This document shows, one piece after another, positions 30,329-39,785 of a stretch of DNA of 64,000 bases (the stretch's first letter is position 1; every line of letters starts with the position of its first letter). The DNA lies in NCBI GenBank assembly GCA_026874595.1, contig JAPPUL010000069.1, forward strand, positions 186,001 through 250,000, in the 5' to 3' direction. Made by a program: the position numbers and the translations under genes. The stretch comes from Sipunculus nudus (Eukaryota; Annelida; Sipuncula; Golfingiida; Sipunculidae). The notes beneath the pieces are model-generated. The model was not told the origin of the DNA. It saw only the letters and a list, made by a program, of their open reading frames with translations, and did no database searches.

Positions 30329-31870
30329 TTGTATTTTGCTCGCTGGAGGATTAGCTCTATTCGTCCCAATTATCAAAAATATAACAATGCCAAACCCAAA
30401 GAAATCAATATCGATATAGACGCTTGCTTTGCTTATCACAAAAACTCTATTAAAATTGCTGTCATTTATCCTAACTCTTATTACCTTGGTATGAGCAATT
30501 TAGGCTTTCAGGGCATCTTTTATCTCTTTGCTAAACAGCCCCTTTTTCATGTCAACAGGTTCTTCTTTGACCCTTTGTCTAACTCCATCTTCTCCCCTGA
30601 GAACCACTTTAGACTATATTCGGCTAACCTCATTTTTGTCTCGCATAGTTATGAATCTGACTTTCTAAATCTTGTCAAAATGTTAACTACTTCAGGCATT
30701 AACCCTTATGCTCATCAACGCAAGGACGTTTTTATCGGCGTTGGCGGCGCTTTCCCTTCCATTAACTACCAAATATACTTACCACTTGCTGATATTATCT
30801 TTAAAGGCGATTTTGAACCTTATATTAATACTATTATAAATATTTCTGCACTATGGTATTCTTGCAAAGACAAAATACAATTTATTTCCCTCTTTATCCA
30901 AATCAAACCATTTATTATCTCAAAATTCATTACTAATGAAGAGCATTATAAAACTACTCTCAAAACCAAAAATAACTCCCCCATTAACTCCTTTACCCCC
31001 AATTACTCTCACATCATTACCAATAACACTGTCTTCCCTTATACTTTCTTAATCGAAATTACTCGCGGTTGCCGCTTTAAATGTAGCTTTTGTACTGTCC
31101 CTGAAACTTATGGGAATTTGAGATACTTCCCTAAAGAGACCTTGTTCCCTTTAATCGATACCGGCATTGCTCATGCTAACAAAATAGGGCTTGTTAGTGC
31201 CCTGACTACTGACCATAAACAACTTATCCAGATTATAAACTATATTAATAACTTTAATGCTTTTGTCTCTTTCTCTTCGCTTAGAATAGAAAATATTTCT
31301 GAGGACTTACTTCGGCTTATGAGATTCAATAAGCAAAATATCTTAACTATTGCTCCTGAGGTTGCATCCAGAAAACTTGCTCGCTTAATTAAAAAACCTT
31401 TTCATCGCGATGTTATTCTAGACCTTTGTGATAAAGCCATTTCTCTAGGATTTAAGAGTTTAAAACTATATTTTATTATCGGATTCATTGAAGAGGACCA
31501 GGATGATATTAATGCCATTATCTCCCTTGTTAAGGATATTAGAAATATCGCTCTTGCTCATGCCAAGCAGTCTAAGTTTATGACCAGTATCATCGTAAAT
31601 ATTAATCAGTTTATACCAAAGCCTAATACTCACCTTGCTTATCAAGCTTTTATTGATGAAACTATTATTAAAACTCGCATCAATACTATTAAAAAACATC
31701 TAACTCCTCTTGGCATCATAATACGCGTTAATGGCTACTTCGAGGCCTTCTTACAATGGAAACTAGCTCATGCTGATAATAATATCGGCTCCTTTATAAT
31801 TGATGGTATAGCTAAAGGCATAAGTACTAAAAGCTTATTTTCACAGGTTAAGCATACATTTATAAAATAA
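30329..31870 (+). CDS. Radical SAM protein, B12-binding-domain type
   Basis: 513 residues. The N-terminal 170 residues (I-A-V-I-Y-P-N-S-Y-Y-L-G-M-S-N-L-G and later G-V-G-G-A-F-P-S) look like the Rossmann-type B12-binding-like domain of the large radical SAM group. The SAM domain follows with the cluster motif C248-x3-C252-x2-C255 and the sequence E-I-T-R-G-C-R-F-K-C-S-F-C. Function unknown. The start is TTG at 30329 with no ribosome-binding site; no better in-frame start was seen. T-rich third positions, as in the other plus-strand genes between 18 and 40 kb. Confidence 0.8.
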   Translation: MYFARWRISSIRPNYQKYNNAKPKEINIDIDACFAYHKNSIKIAVIYPNSYYLGMSNLGFQGIFYLFAKQPLFHVNRFFFDPLSNSIFSPENHFRLYSANLIFVSHSYESDFLNLVKMLTTSGINPYAHQRKDVFIGVGGAFPSINYQIYLPLADIIFKGDFEPYINTIINISALWYSCKDKIQFISLFIQIKPFIISKFITNEEHYKTTLKTKNNSPINSFTPNYSHIITNNTVFPYTFLIEITRGCRFKCSFCTVPETYGNLRYFPKETLFPLIDTGIAHANKIGLVSALTTDHKQLIQIINYINNFNAFVSFSSLRIENISEDLLRLMRFNKQNILTIAPEVASRKLARLIKKPFHRDVILDLCDKAISLGFKSLKLYFIIGFIEEDQDDINAIISLVKDIRNIALAHAKQSKFMTSIIVNINQFIPKPNTHLAYQAFIDETIIKTRINTIKKHLTPLGIIIRVNGYFEAFLQWKLAHADNNIGSFIIDGIAKGISTKSLFSQVKHTFIK

Positions 31871-31872
31871 CT

Positions 31873-31919
31873 ACCTTGTACTTTTTACCTTGTACTTTTT
31901 ACCTTGTACTTTTTACCTT
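31873..31919. repeat. 14-bp tandem repeat between convergent genes
   Basis: Three copies of ACCTTGTACTTTTT (31873-31914) and a partial fourth that runs into the leuA stop codon. It fills the whole 47-bp gap between the radical SAM gene and leuA. Confidence 0.9.
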
Positions 31920-33462
31920 AATCCTGCTTTTGTAGACTCCCTTTCTTCAGCTTCAACTCGTTTAACAACTTGTTTAGCGCTAATACATACGCCTTCGTAC
32001 TTGCAAATATTATATCCGTACTAGAACCATGCCCTGAGGCCATATGATTTTCGTGATTTATTATTACGCTCACTTCCCCGATAGCATCCGCTCCTTCCGT
32101 TATCGCATTTATACTATACCTTTTTAATTGCACATCTATTCCCACTATCTTATTAATTGCATTATATACTGCGCTTATAGGACCATCACCGGTTGCTCCC
32201 GCTTTTAAACTCTCTCCTTTCTTAACTAAATGCACTGTTGCACTCGCTAAGGCCGGGTCGCTACCACAAAATGTATGAAAATCTATTAGCTCGTAGGTCG
32301 ATTCTATACTCGGCATAAGCTCATCTGCCACTATTGCATATATATCTTCATCATATACTTCTTTCTTCTTATCTGCTACCTTCAAAAATCTCTCGTACGC
32401 CCTCTCAAAATGTTGTGCGTCAAGCTCTATTGATAATTGCTCTACACGATTTTTAAAACCATGTTTACCGGAATGACGTCCAAGCACTATCATACTGCTC
32501 CTCTTTCCTATTGACTCCGGTGTCATTATCTCATACGTTTGCGGATATTTCAATATCCCATCCTGATGTATCCCAGATTCATGTGCAAACGCATTCTTTC
32601 CCACTATCGCTTTGTTGGGCTGCACAAATACACTAGTTATATTCGAAAGCTGTACGCTTGATGCATATATCTCCTTTGCATTAACTCCTGTATGAAGTCC
32701 ATACAAATCCTTTCTTACATTTAAACAAGACACTATCTCTTCTAATGCCGCATTACCGGCCCTCTCCCCTATCCCATTTACACTACATTCTATTTGTCTT
32801 GCTCCTGCATTTACTGCTGCTAGGGAGTTTGCTACCGCTAAGCCCAAATCATTATGACAGTGTACGCTTATTATTGCCTCGTTTATATTCTTAACTCGTT
32901 TATAAAGCTCCTTTATAGTATCATAAAACTCCTTTGGAACTGTGTAGCCTACTGTGTCTGGTATATTTACTATCTTCGCTCCGCTTTCTATTGCCGCTTC
33001 CACTATCTCGCACAAAAAACCTATGTCTGTTCGGGTTGCATCTTCTGCCGAAAACTCAACCTCCTCGCATAAACTACGTGCATAGCTTACCGCCTTTTGG
33101 GACATATCAAGTACTTCACTTGATTGCTTTTTTAACTTATATTCCATGTGTATTGGGCTTGTTGCTATAAATGTATGAATTCTTGGTTTTGAAGATTCTT
33201 TTATTGCTTTATAGCATACATCTATATCTTTCTCTAAAGCCCTTGCAAGACCTGCTATCGTTATCCCTTCTATCTCCTCTGCTATTCGCTTTACCCCCTC
33301 AAATTGTATCGGCGATGATACCGGAAACCCAGCTTCTATTACATCAACTCTTAATCTCTTAAGCTGACGCGCAAACGATAACTTCTCCTCTATGTCCATC
33401 GAAAAACCAGGCGCTTGCTCCCCATCTCTTAACGTTGTGTCAAATATATATACTTTATCCAT
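31918..33462 (-). CDS. leuA: 2-isopropylmalate synthase
   Basis: First committed enzyme of leucine synthesis: condenses acetyl-CoA with 2-oxoisovalerate. The HMGL-type barrel begins F-D-T-T-L-R-D-G-E-Q-A-P-G and has the metal motif V-H-C-H-N-D-L-G-L-A. The G-x-G-E-R-A-G-N loop and the C-terminal regulatory domain (about 390-514, with G-D-G-P-I-S-A-V) are present, so leucine feedback is likely. I start at ATG 33462 (514 residues), preceded by AGAGGT at 6 bases; the open frame continues to an ATG at 33507, which would add 15 unusual residues. Confidence 0.95.
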   Translation of the reverse strand: MDKVYIFDTTLRDGEQAPGFSMDIEEKLSFARQLKRLRVDVIEAGFPVSSPIQFEGVKRIAEEIEGITIAGLARALEKDIDVCYKAIKESSKPRIHTFIATSPIHMEYKLKKQSSEVLDMSQKAVSYARSLCEEVEFSAEDATRTDIGFLCEIVEAAIESGAKIVNIPDTVGYTVPKEFYDTIKELYKRVKNINEAIISVHCHNDLGLAVANSLAAVNAGARQIECSVNGIGERAGNAALEEIVSCLNVRKDLYGLHTGVNAKEIYASSVQLSNITSVFVQPNKAIVGKNAFAHESGIHQDGILKYPQTYEIMTPESIGKRSSMIVLGRHSGKHGFKNRVEQLSIELDAQHFERAYERFLKVADKKKEVYDEDIYAIVADELMPSIESTYELIDFHTFCGSDPALASATVHLVKKGESLKAGATGDGPISAVYNAINKIVGIDVQLKRYSINAITEGADAIGEVSVIINHENHMASGHGSSTDIIFASTKAYVLALNKLLNELKLKKGSLQKQD

Positions 33463-33795
33463 TATTATACCTCTAACTTTTATTAGCTCTCTCCCCTCTA
33501 TGTGCATAGAGCATCATATTTATTTTAATTTACTTTACTTTATTATTATTTTGGATTTTATTTTTTTACCCCTACCATAGGGGCAGTGTAGGCGTTTGAA
33601 ACTGCAGTTCAAACCATACTATAGATGCCTTTTGTGCGGATTTTATTACGTTTATATTCATAACCTTCATACATTCTCACCTCTTAAACTCACCTCTTAA
33701 TACTACTTATATAGTATTTCCATCCCTTCTTAAATAACAGTATCTTAAGTATAATAATCTTTCTTTCCCGTGTAAACCTTAATCCTATTTTTTTT
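33463..33795. other. leuA upstream region with two inverted repeats
   Basis: About 330 bp between leuA and the CheX-fusion gene. It holds a tight hairpin, CCCCTA-cca-TAGGGG (33569-33583), and a near-perfect 21-bp palindrome with arms GTTTGAA/TTCAAAC around ACTGCAG (33594-33614). Both lie 110-150 bp before the leuA start and could be an operator or leader structure for leuA. No T-box core, leader peptide with Leu codons or U-run after a hairpin on the minus strand was found. Confidence 0.5.
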
Positions 33796-35022
33796 TTAGT
33801 ATATATCTGTTCCATGGTCTACTGATATCTTTCTATATATTATTTCCGATATCAAATCTATAAACGCTTTGCGTACCTCTGTAAACCTTATTATTACTAT
33901 ATCTCCCTTTATACTTGAGACTACTCCATTTACCAGTACAAATCTGCCCTGTAAGTTAAGTTGGATCTTTTCAAATTCATCCTTTAAGCTAAATACTTCT
34001 AACTTCTCCCTTTGTGGACGAAATGCTACCCCTGTCGTTCCAAGCTCTACGATATCTCCTCTTATTAATTCCGTATAGCCTACATCCCCTATCAAATTTA
34101 TCTTAAACTTATCGTTTGGATATACATTTACATATATATTCTTTCGTCGCTTGGTAAAGCCTATCCCTATCCTGTTAAAGGCATTGTTCATTCCCTCTAC
34201 AAATTCAGCGTGTTGGCCACTTTTTGATATTATATCTACTACTCCGTAGGATAATAGTAAATCATCACGATACTCATCATCTATTGCTGAATAGCCCACC
34301 ACCTTTATCCCCTTATGTTTACTATTACTATATATACCCTCTAGCTTCTTTTCTAACGAATAGGTGCCTATATCTACATCTAAGCACAATACATCAACTT
34401 TATACTCGTTTACATATTTTATATCCTCCGTTGTGAACACCTTTACTCCTTTCGGTATAAACTCATGTACCGCACTGTAGCAAAAACTCTTTGGAATACT
34501 AACTAATAGTAAAGATAATGTCCCTGCTGTGCCCCACTCAGAACCATTCCTTGCTGCTAAGTTAATCGAAAACGTGCCTAACTGTGTGTCCATCTCTATT
34601 ACTATTGTATTTATATTTTCTCTGGTTAACTGCGCTTTTGACCCTACATATACCACCGGTGCACTTATATTACAATTATAACTTTGTTCCTCAAGGCGAG
34701 TAATCGCTGTCCCTGCTATCATATTACCAAGTTCTATTATTGCCGATTTTAAAATCTCTTTAGCCTTTGTGTCTTTTATAGCATCTTCACTAAAGCCTAT
34801 CCCTATCATGTTTTCTGCTAGCTTTGTTGTCATCCCCTCCGGCAGGTCAAATATTATCTGCCCTTCTACATCCCCTATTAACGTAAAGAATATGCTAACC
34901 CCTCCTACGCTCTCTTTTCCATATGATAGGTATATATTTTTCTTTATAGCATTTATTCCTACCACGTCTTCTATTATGCTTATTGCTGATGATACAAAAG
35001 GGTTTACATATCTAAGATCCAT
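33796..35022 (-). CDS. CheX-like phosphatase domain fused to receiver-like and PilZ-like domains
   Basis: 408 residues in three parts. Residues 1-150 resemble CheX/CheC CheY-P phosphatases, with the catalytic pair E97 and N100 in I-I-E-L-G-N-M-I-A-G. Residues about 185-290 look like a receiver fold (V-D-V-L-C-L-D-V-D, then K-V-V-G-Y-S-A, then I-I-S-K-S-G) with one likely phosphoacceptor Asp. Residues about 295-400 resemble PilZ, opening with K-R-R-K-N and containing V-E-L-G-T-T-G-V-A-F, though the classical D/N-x-S-x-x-G is not exact. It could link chemotaxis signal removal to c-di-GMP. The domain borders are my estimate. Confidence 0.72.
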   Translation of the reverse strand: MDLRYVNPFVSSAISIIEDVVGINAIKKNIYLSYGKESVGGVSIFFTLIGDVEGQIIFDLPEGMTTKLAENMIGIGFSEDAIKDTKAKEILKSAIIELGNMIAGTAITRLEEQSYNCNISAPVVYVGSKAQLTRENINTIVIEMDTQLGTFSINLAARNGSEWGTAGTLSLLLVSIPKSFCYSAVHEFIPKGVKVFTTEDIKYVNEYKVDVLCLDVDIGTYSLEKKLEGIYSNSKHKGIKVVGYSAIDDEYRDDLLLSYGVVDIISKSGQHAEFVEGMNNAFNRIGIGFTKRRKNIYVNVYPNDKFKINLIGDVGYTELIRGDIVELGTTGVAFRPQREKLEVFSLKDEFEKIQLNLQGRFVLVNGVVSSIKGDIVIIRFTEVRKAFIDLISEIIYRKISVDHGTDIY

Positions 35023-35289
35023 ACTCTATTCCCTCAATCAATATTATCAAATATTATTTACGCTAAATACATCTAGTTCTAATCTTTAGTATATCTTTTT
35101 TTTTCAATGCCCCTTAAGCAACATAATAACTATTTTCCGTTTTATATATCCATATAAATACTCTTTACTTTATGCTCGCATACTTCTTGAGCAATCCAAA
35201 TCTAATCCTTTATATTGGATATCTATTTTCTTACCTAATATAGGGAAGCAATTACTTGTCTTTATTCTTTATACTAATATAGCGCCTCT

Positions 35290-38200
35290 TTAATATAACT
35301 TATTTTTACATAAATAGTCATCAAAAACCTTTGCTACTTTAGCCATATTATCATTGTAATAGCATATAAAATCATTAGCATTCTTAAAATTAAAACAATA
35401 GGATAGTTCCAATATTTTTTTCCCATCCTCATAAGACAAATCCTCTATCGCCATATTCTCTTCTATCCTTAATAGCCCTTCAAGCTCCCTGTAAAACTTT
35501 AATCCTTCTAAAAGCACTTTATAATCCTCTTTCCTTATTAAGCCTTCCTTATATTGCTTTTTAAGACTCTTATATGTATTGTTTGGTAAATAAGCCATAT
35601 TCCCCATGCGTAATATAAGATATTCAACCAAGAATTCTATATCAAGCAGTCCACCCCGCCCCTTCTTAAATAAATATCTTCTGCCTCCCTTGCCTTTCTT
35701 TAAAGCATTTTTTGATATCCGCTCCCGCATCATAACCACTTCTTTTCTAATATCTTCTGATTCTCCTTTTACACCATCACAAGACAATACAAAATCTCTT
35801 ATAAGAACTTCTAGTGCCTCTTTAAACCCTACATTTGGTGAGTAAATCCGTGCCTTTGTATATAACAAACGCTCCCATACCCGCTCTTTATTAGCTCTTC
35901 CTTCCAAAAGATAATCTTTTAACTTCTTATAGCTTACCGTTATTGGCGCATTGCGTCCCTCTGGCCTGAGTTTCAGGTCTAGTTCATATAAACCTCCGTA
36001 GGATATCGCTTTAGTGAAAAAACTACTCAAAGCATTTAATACCACTTTATAAAACATATTACTATCATAACCCCCCCTTATCTCCTCTCGCTCATTGTAT
36101 ACTAAATATATATCCAGATCCGAACCAAAACTCATGTCCCTCCCGCCAAGCTTACCAAGCATCACAATCCCGTATTCTTCGCTCTTATAACCTAACTTCT
36201 TACTCGATTCTACATGATAATAAGTAAAGCTCTTCAACAATATAAACTCTGCTAGCACCGTAAGCCGTTTGCCTTGCTCTTCTACTTCAAGATTTAATAA
36301 CTGCTGAAGTCCTAGTCGTAAACTTTCGTACGCTTTTAATTCTATTATTGCATCGTTAAAACTATTTTCAAGTCTAAAGCATTTAAACTCTTCTTCTAAT
36401 AGCATTTTTGTCGGTTTTATATTTACAAATACATCATCTCCAACCTCTTCTAAATATTGAGGGTGGCTTATTAGAAGTTCGCTTAAAAATATACTCTTTG
36501 AAAAGATACTTGTTAGACGCAATAATAGTTTTGGATACTCTATAAATAACCTAAATAAACTATCTAATATACCGTAGCATTCCAACAGCTTCAAAAAGTA
36601 AAACAGTATCTTATCTATATTGATTCTAAAACTTTTTTCCTTTTCCACAAGCTCAAATAGTAATATTAATGTGTCTACATACTTATCTTTTCCAAGCTGT
36701 TGGACTTTACTTATTTCTCTTATACTCCTTATCGCATTCCCTGCATCCTCAAAACCTAGCTCTTTCAAAAAACCTTCCATCCCATATTCACTGCCATCTT
36801 CTCGTAGGTACAATAAGGTCATTAGATAACTACGCTTATCTACAAACACTTTTATGTACTTTCTGAATATATCCTCTGTCCTAAATATAACTTCGTTAAA
36901 TAGTTCTCTTAGCGCTCTCTCTAGGTCTTTTGAACCCAAATCATTCACCCTTACAAGACCTTCGGATAACAGTAATGTGAATATGTTTAGTTTGTTGTCT
37001 TTTATTTTATTTAGATTTGTAAAAAAGTAGCTCCAATCTTTATAATCATATAATTCTCTCTGGTATTTTAACTCCTTCAAAAACATATAACTAGCTCCTA
37101 TTTGCTCACACTCCGCTTTGCTCATAAATCCATGTCCTACTAGCTCTTCCAAACTGCATCTTACATTCTCTTTACCTTCTCCTTCTCCATTGCCGTATAG
37201 CATACATAATAAGTTTATTGTCTTATCTATTGTCTTTATAGGCTTTTTTGTAAATGATTTAAATATACTTCCTATAAGTCGCTCATGCTCTTTTACCTCT
37301 TCTGTCGATAAGTATTTTCTATACACTAGGCGTTTTAACTCATTTATGAAATATATTCCAACCCCTTTATCCCCTGCTATGTAGCGCATGTTTATTAATT
37401 CGTATCTGTGTACTATATTTTCATTCTCTATATAGTCTATATATTCTTTTGTTGTTTGGCTTAATGGATAAGGGCTTCTTTTTGATCTTTTATGATAATT
37501 AAGATTGTATAATGACTCCATCCCCTTCGGCATTAGAAAATCTATTACACCCTCTATAACCGCATCCTTAAACTTTTGACCTCTCCTCCATTCAGCCCCT
37601 CCTAATACCCCTTTTACTCCATTTTCATATACGAATAAAATGTCATATCTATCTGTGTAGGTTAGTTTATGTAATCCGTAGTTATTAAGCCCTATGACCG
37701 CAATTGCTATCCTTTCTTGGCTTCCAAAACGTCTTTCTAATATCTTTCGCTCGCGTTCTAAGACCTTGCCTAATATTAAATCTCCAACTTCACTAAGCCT
37801 TTTCCCTACATCCTCTATATTATAGACTCCCATACTCTTCAAGCTGCCTATTCGTAATATTTGTACTCTCTTAAAACTACTTAGTCTACTAAAATCAAGT
37901 CGTTCTAGTAACTCATCTTCTCCCCCATCCCCCCCATCCTCCTTCTCCCCCTCTATTCCTACATGTTTATAGAGCTCTTTTAAGAGTTTCTTTTTATCCT
38001 CTTTTAGAAAACCTATTGCACCGTTTAGTCCCTCTTTAAGCATATTTACATTCTTTGATATCTCATCTATAAAGCTATTTTCAAATACTCGTTTTAGTAT
38101 TTTTATCTCTTCAAACAATATCCGGCACAGGTAGGGATAGGATAAGATATTTTTTAAGCATTCTCGGAAGATTGATGAACGCAAAAATAATGCCACGAAC

Positions 38201-38472
38201 CATTCCTTATCTTCTACCTTCCCATAACATTTGCTAAGTAGAATTACTCCATCCCCCCTGCTGCCAAAAAAACTTAGCCACTTGTTTAGCTCCATTATAA
38301 TACGTTCTTGCCCTTCTTTTTCCCCTTCTTCCAAACCCAGCCCTACAAACCTAGTTTTTACTAGTTTAGCAAATCCTTCCTCCTCCTCCCCGATTAGCTC
38401 GTCATCCTCTTTTAATAGCTTAAGCACTCTTTCGAATGGTATCTTTTGGGAATCATTACCTTTTAACATCAC
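35290..38472 (-). CDS. glnE: Glutamine synthetase adenylyltransferase-like protein with degenerate N-terminal half
   Basis: 1060 residues, slightly longer than usual (about 950). GlnE has two nucleotidyltransferase halves that add and remove AMP on glutamine synthetase. The C-terminal half keeps G-K-L-G-G-R-D-M-S-F-G-S-D-L-D and D-L-K-L-R-P-E-G-R, so adenylylation looks possible. In the N-terminal half the equivalent segment reads G-L-N-N-Y-G-L-H-K-L-T-Y-T-D-R-Y-D: the G-K-L-G-G loop is gone and the first Asp of the D-x-D metal pair is Arg. Removal of AMP may therefore be lost. Starts GTG/ATG at 38472/38469. Confidence 0.88.
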   Translation of the reverse strand: MMLKGNDSQKIPFERVLKLLKEDDELIGEEEEGFAKLVKTRFVGLGLEEGEKEGQERIIMELNKWLSFFGSRGDGVILLSKCYGKVEDKEWFVALFLRSSIFRECLKNILSYPYLCRILFEEIKILKRVFENSFIDEISKNVNMLKEGLNGAIGFLKEDKKKLLKELYKHVGIEGEKEDGGDGGEDELLERLDFSRLSSFKRVQILRIGSLKSMGVYNIEDVGKRLSEVGDLILGKVLERERKILERRFGSQERIAIAVIGLNNYGLHKLTYTDRYDILFVYENGVKGVLGGAEWRRGQKFKDAVIEGVIDFLMPKGMESLYNLNYHKRSKRSPYPLSQTTKEYIDYIENENIVHRYELINMRYIAGDKGVGIYFINELKRLVYRKYLSTEEVKEHERLIGSIFKSFTKKPIKTIDKTINLLCMLYGNGEGEGKENVRCSLEELVGHGFMSKAECEQIGASYMFLKELKYQRELYDYKDWSYFFTNLNKIKDNKLNIFTLLLSEGLVRVNDLGSKDLERALRELFNEVIFRTEDIFRKYIKVFVDKRSYLMTLLYLREDGSEYGMEGFLKELGFEDAGNAIRSIREISKVQQLGKDKYVDTLILLFELVEKEKSFRINIDKILFYFLKLLECYGILDSLFRLFIEYPKLLLRLTSIFSKSIFLSELLISHPQYLEEVGDDVFVNIKPTKMLLEEEFKCFRLENSFNDAIIELKAYESLRLGLQQLLNLEVEEQGKRLTVLAEFILLKSFTYYHVESSKKLGYKSEEYGIVMLGKLGGRDMSFGSDLDIYLVYNEREEIRGGYDSNMFYKVVLNALSSFFTKAISYGGLYELDLKLRPEGRNAPITVSYKKLKDYLLEGRANKERVWERLLYTKARIYSPNVGFKEALEVLIRDFVLSCDGVKGESEDIRKEVVMMRERISKNALKKGKGGRRYLFKKGRGGLLDIEFLVEYLILRMGNMAYLPNNTYKSLKKQYKEGLIRKEDYKVLLEGLKFYRELEGLLRIEENMAIEDLSYEDGKKILELSYCFNFKNANDFICYYNDNMAKVAKVFDDYLCKNKLY

Positions 38473-38656
38473 CTTTTTCTTATCTATTTTTTTTTATTTT
38501 TATTTATTTATATCTGTTATCTTTTTAGCTTTTCATTTGTATTATTTATTGTATGATTTAGGTGGATTATAATTATTTTACTTATCACTGCTATTAATGT
38601 AGTGATATATATATATAAATATAATCACTCTTTTATTTTTAATCTTTTATACATCT

Positions 38657-38708
38657 TTTTATAAAGCTATTTTATAAAGCTATTTTATAAAGCTATTTTA
38701 TAGAACTA
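38657..38708. repeat. 13-bp tandem repeat just upstream of mnmA
   Basis: Three exact copies of TTTTATAAAGCTA and a fourth with two changes (38657-38708), then a partial unit, ending 12 bases before the mnmA start codon. There is no ribosome-binding sequence in this stretch. TATAAA-like elements recur once per unit and could act as redundant -10 boxes. Confidence 0.88.
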
Positions 38709-38720
38709 TTTTAGAACATT

Positions 38721-39785
38721 ATGAGAATTGCTGTCGCTTTATCTGGAGGCATTGATAGTACCTCCGCTTTACTACGTTTGAAGATTAAAGGACATGACGT
38801 TATTGCCATCACTATGAAAAACTACTCCAAGGAACATTCTAAATGTTCTTTGCTTAAAGATGGAATTAGTGATGCTAAAGATATTTGTTCCCAATTCAAT
38901 ATTAAGCATTACATCATTGACACGCAAGAGCTTTTTAAGCAAAAAGTTATTGACTACTTTGTAAACCAATATTTAGACGGGAAGACTCCTAATGCTTGTT
39001 TAACTTGTAATGCTGTTGTTAAGTTTAATTCTATCTTTGACTTTGCATCTACTCTGGGTTATAACTATATCGCTACCGGCCATTACGCCGTTATTGAAAA
39101 CAACAAAAGCAATATCACCGTTTTAAAAAAGGGTATTGACTCTCTTAAAGACCAATCTTACTTCTTAAGCCGGCTTGATATAACTACTTTACAACGTTGT
39201 TTATTCCCGCTCGGTAAGACCACTAAAAAACAGAATATTGAATTCTTAAAATCACTAGATATTCATCATATTGCTAATAAAAAAGAAAGTCAAGAAATGT
39301 GTTTCGTTCATAAGGACAGTTACAAAGACTTTATTAAACAATATGATTCTAATAGATATATTAAACCCGGCAACATAATAGACCAAAATAATAATATCTT
39401 GGGTAAGCATGACGGTATCCCTTTTTATACTATCGGACAACGAAAGGGCTTAAATGTATCTATCGGGAAACCTGCTTATGTTACTCATATTAACCCCGTT
39501 ACTAATAATATTACCATCGGGGATAAACCTTTTCACTCCAATCTTAATATGTCTTCTTTAAACTGGCTTTTGGATTTGGCACCTCATGATATCAGAAGCA
39601 CTACTTTTAATGTTAAAGTCAGATACATGCATAAAGGACAAGATGCTACGTTCGCTAATTTTAATAGCCACTCGGCTACCTTGTCTTTTAAAGAACAAGT
39701 ACTTGCTATTACACCAGGCCAGGGCGCAGTCGGCTATATTAATGATAAAGTCGCTTTCTCCGGTATTATTGATAACCCTTTTTAA
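38721..39785 (+). CDS. mnmA: tRNA-specific 2-thiouridylase
   Basis: 354 residues, normal length. Makes 2-thiouridine at tRNA position 34 using sulfur relayed by a persulfide donor. The PP-loop S-G-G-I-D-S-T (8-14), the catalytic Cys96 in C-L-T-C-N and the partner Cys194 in S-Q-E-M-C-F are all present, as is the later G-Q-R-K-G-L. The gene has T-rich third codon positions and no ribosome-binding site. Its stop overlaps the convergent cytochrome gene by 4 bases. Confidence 0.95.
   Translation: MRIAVALSGGIDSTSALLRLKIKGHDVIAITMKNYSKEHSKCSLLKDGISDAKDICSQFNIKHYIIDTQELFKQKVIDYFVNQYLDGKTPNACLTCNAVVKFNSIFDFASTLGYNYIATGHYAVIENNKSNITVLKKGIDSLKDQSYFLSRLDITTLQRCLFPLGKTTKKQNIEFLKSLDIHHIANKKESQEMCFVHKDSYKDFIKQYDSNRYIKPGNIIDQNNNILGKHDGIPFYTIGQRKGLNVSIGKPAYVTHINPVTNNITIGDKPFHSNLNMSSLNWLLDLAPHDIRSTTFNVKVRYMHKGQDATFANFNSHSATLSFKEQVLAITPGQGAVGYINDKVAFSGIIDNPF

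Noticed and set aside
33569-33583. Intrinsic terminator upstream of leuA
   Set aside because: The T run lies on the plus strand before the hairpin, not after it on either strand, so it does not fit a terminator in either direction.
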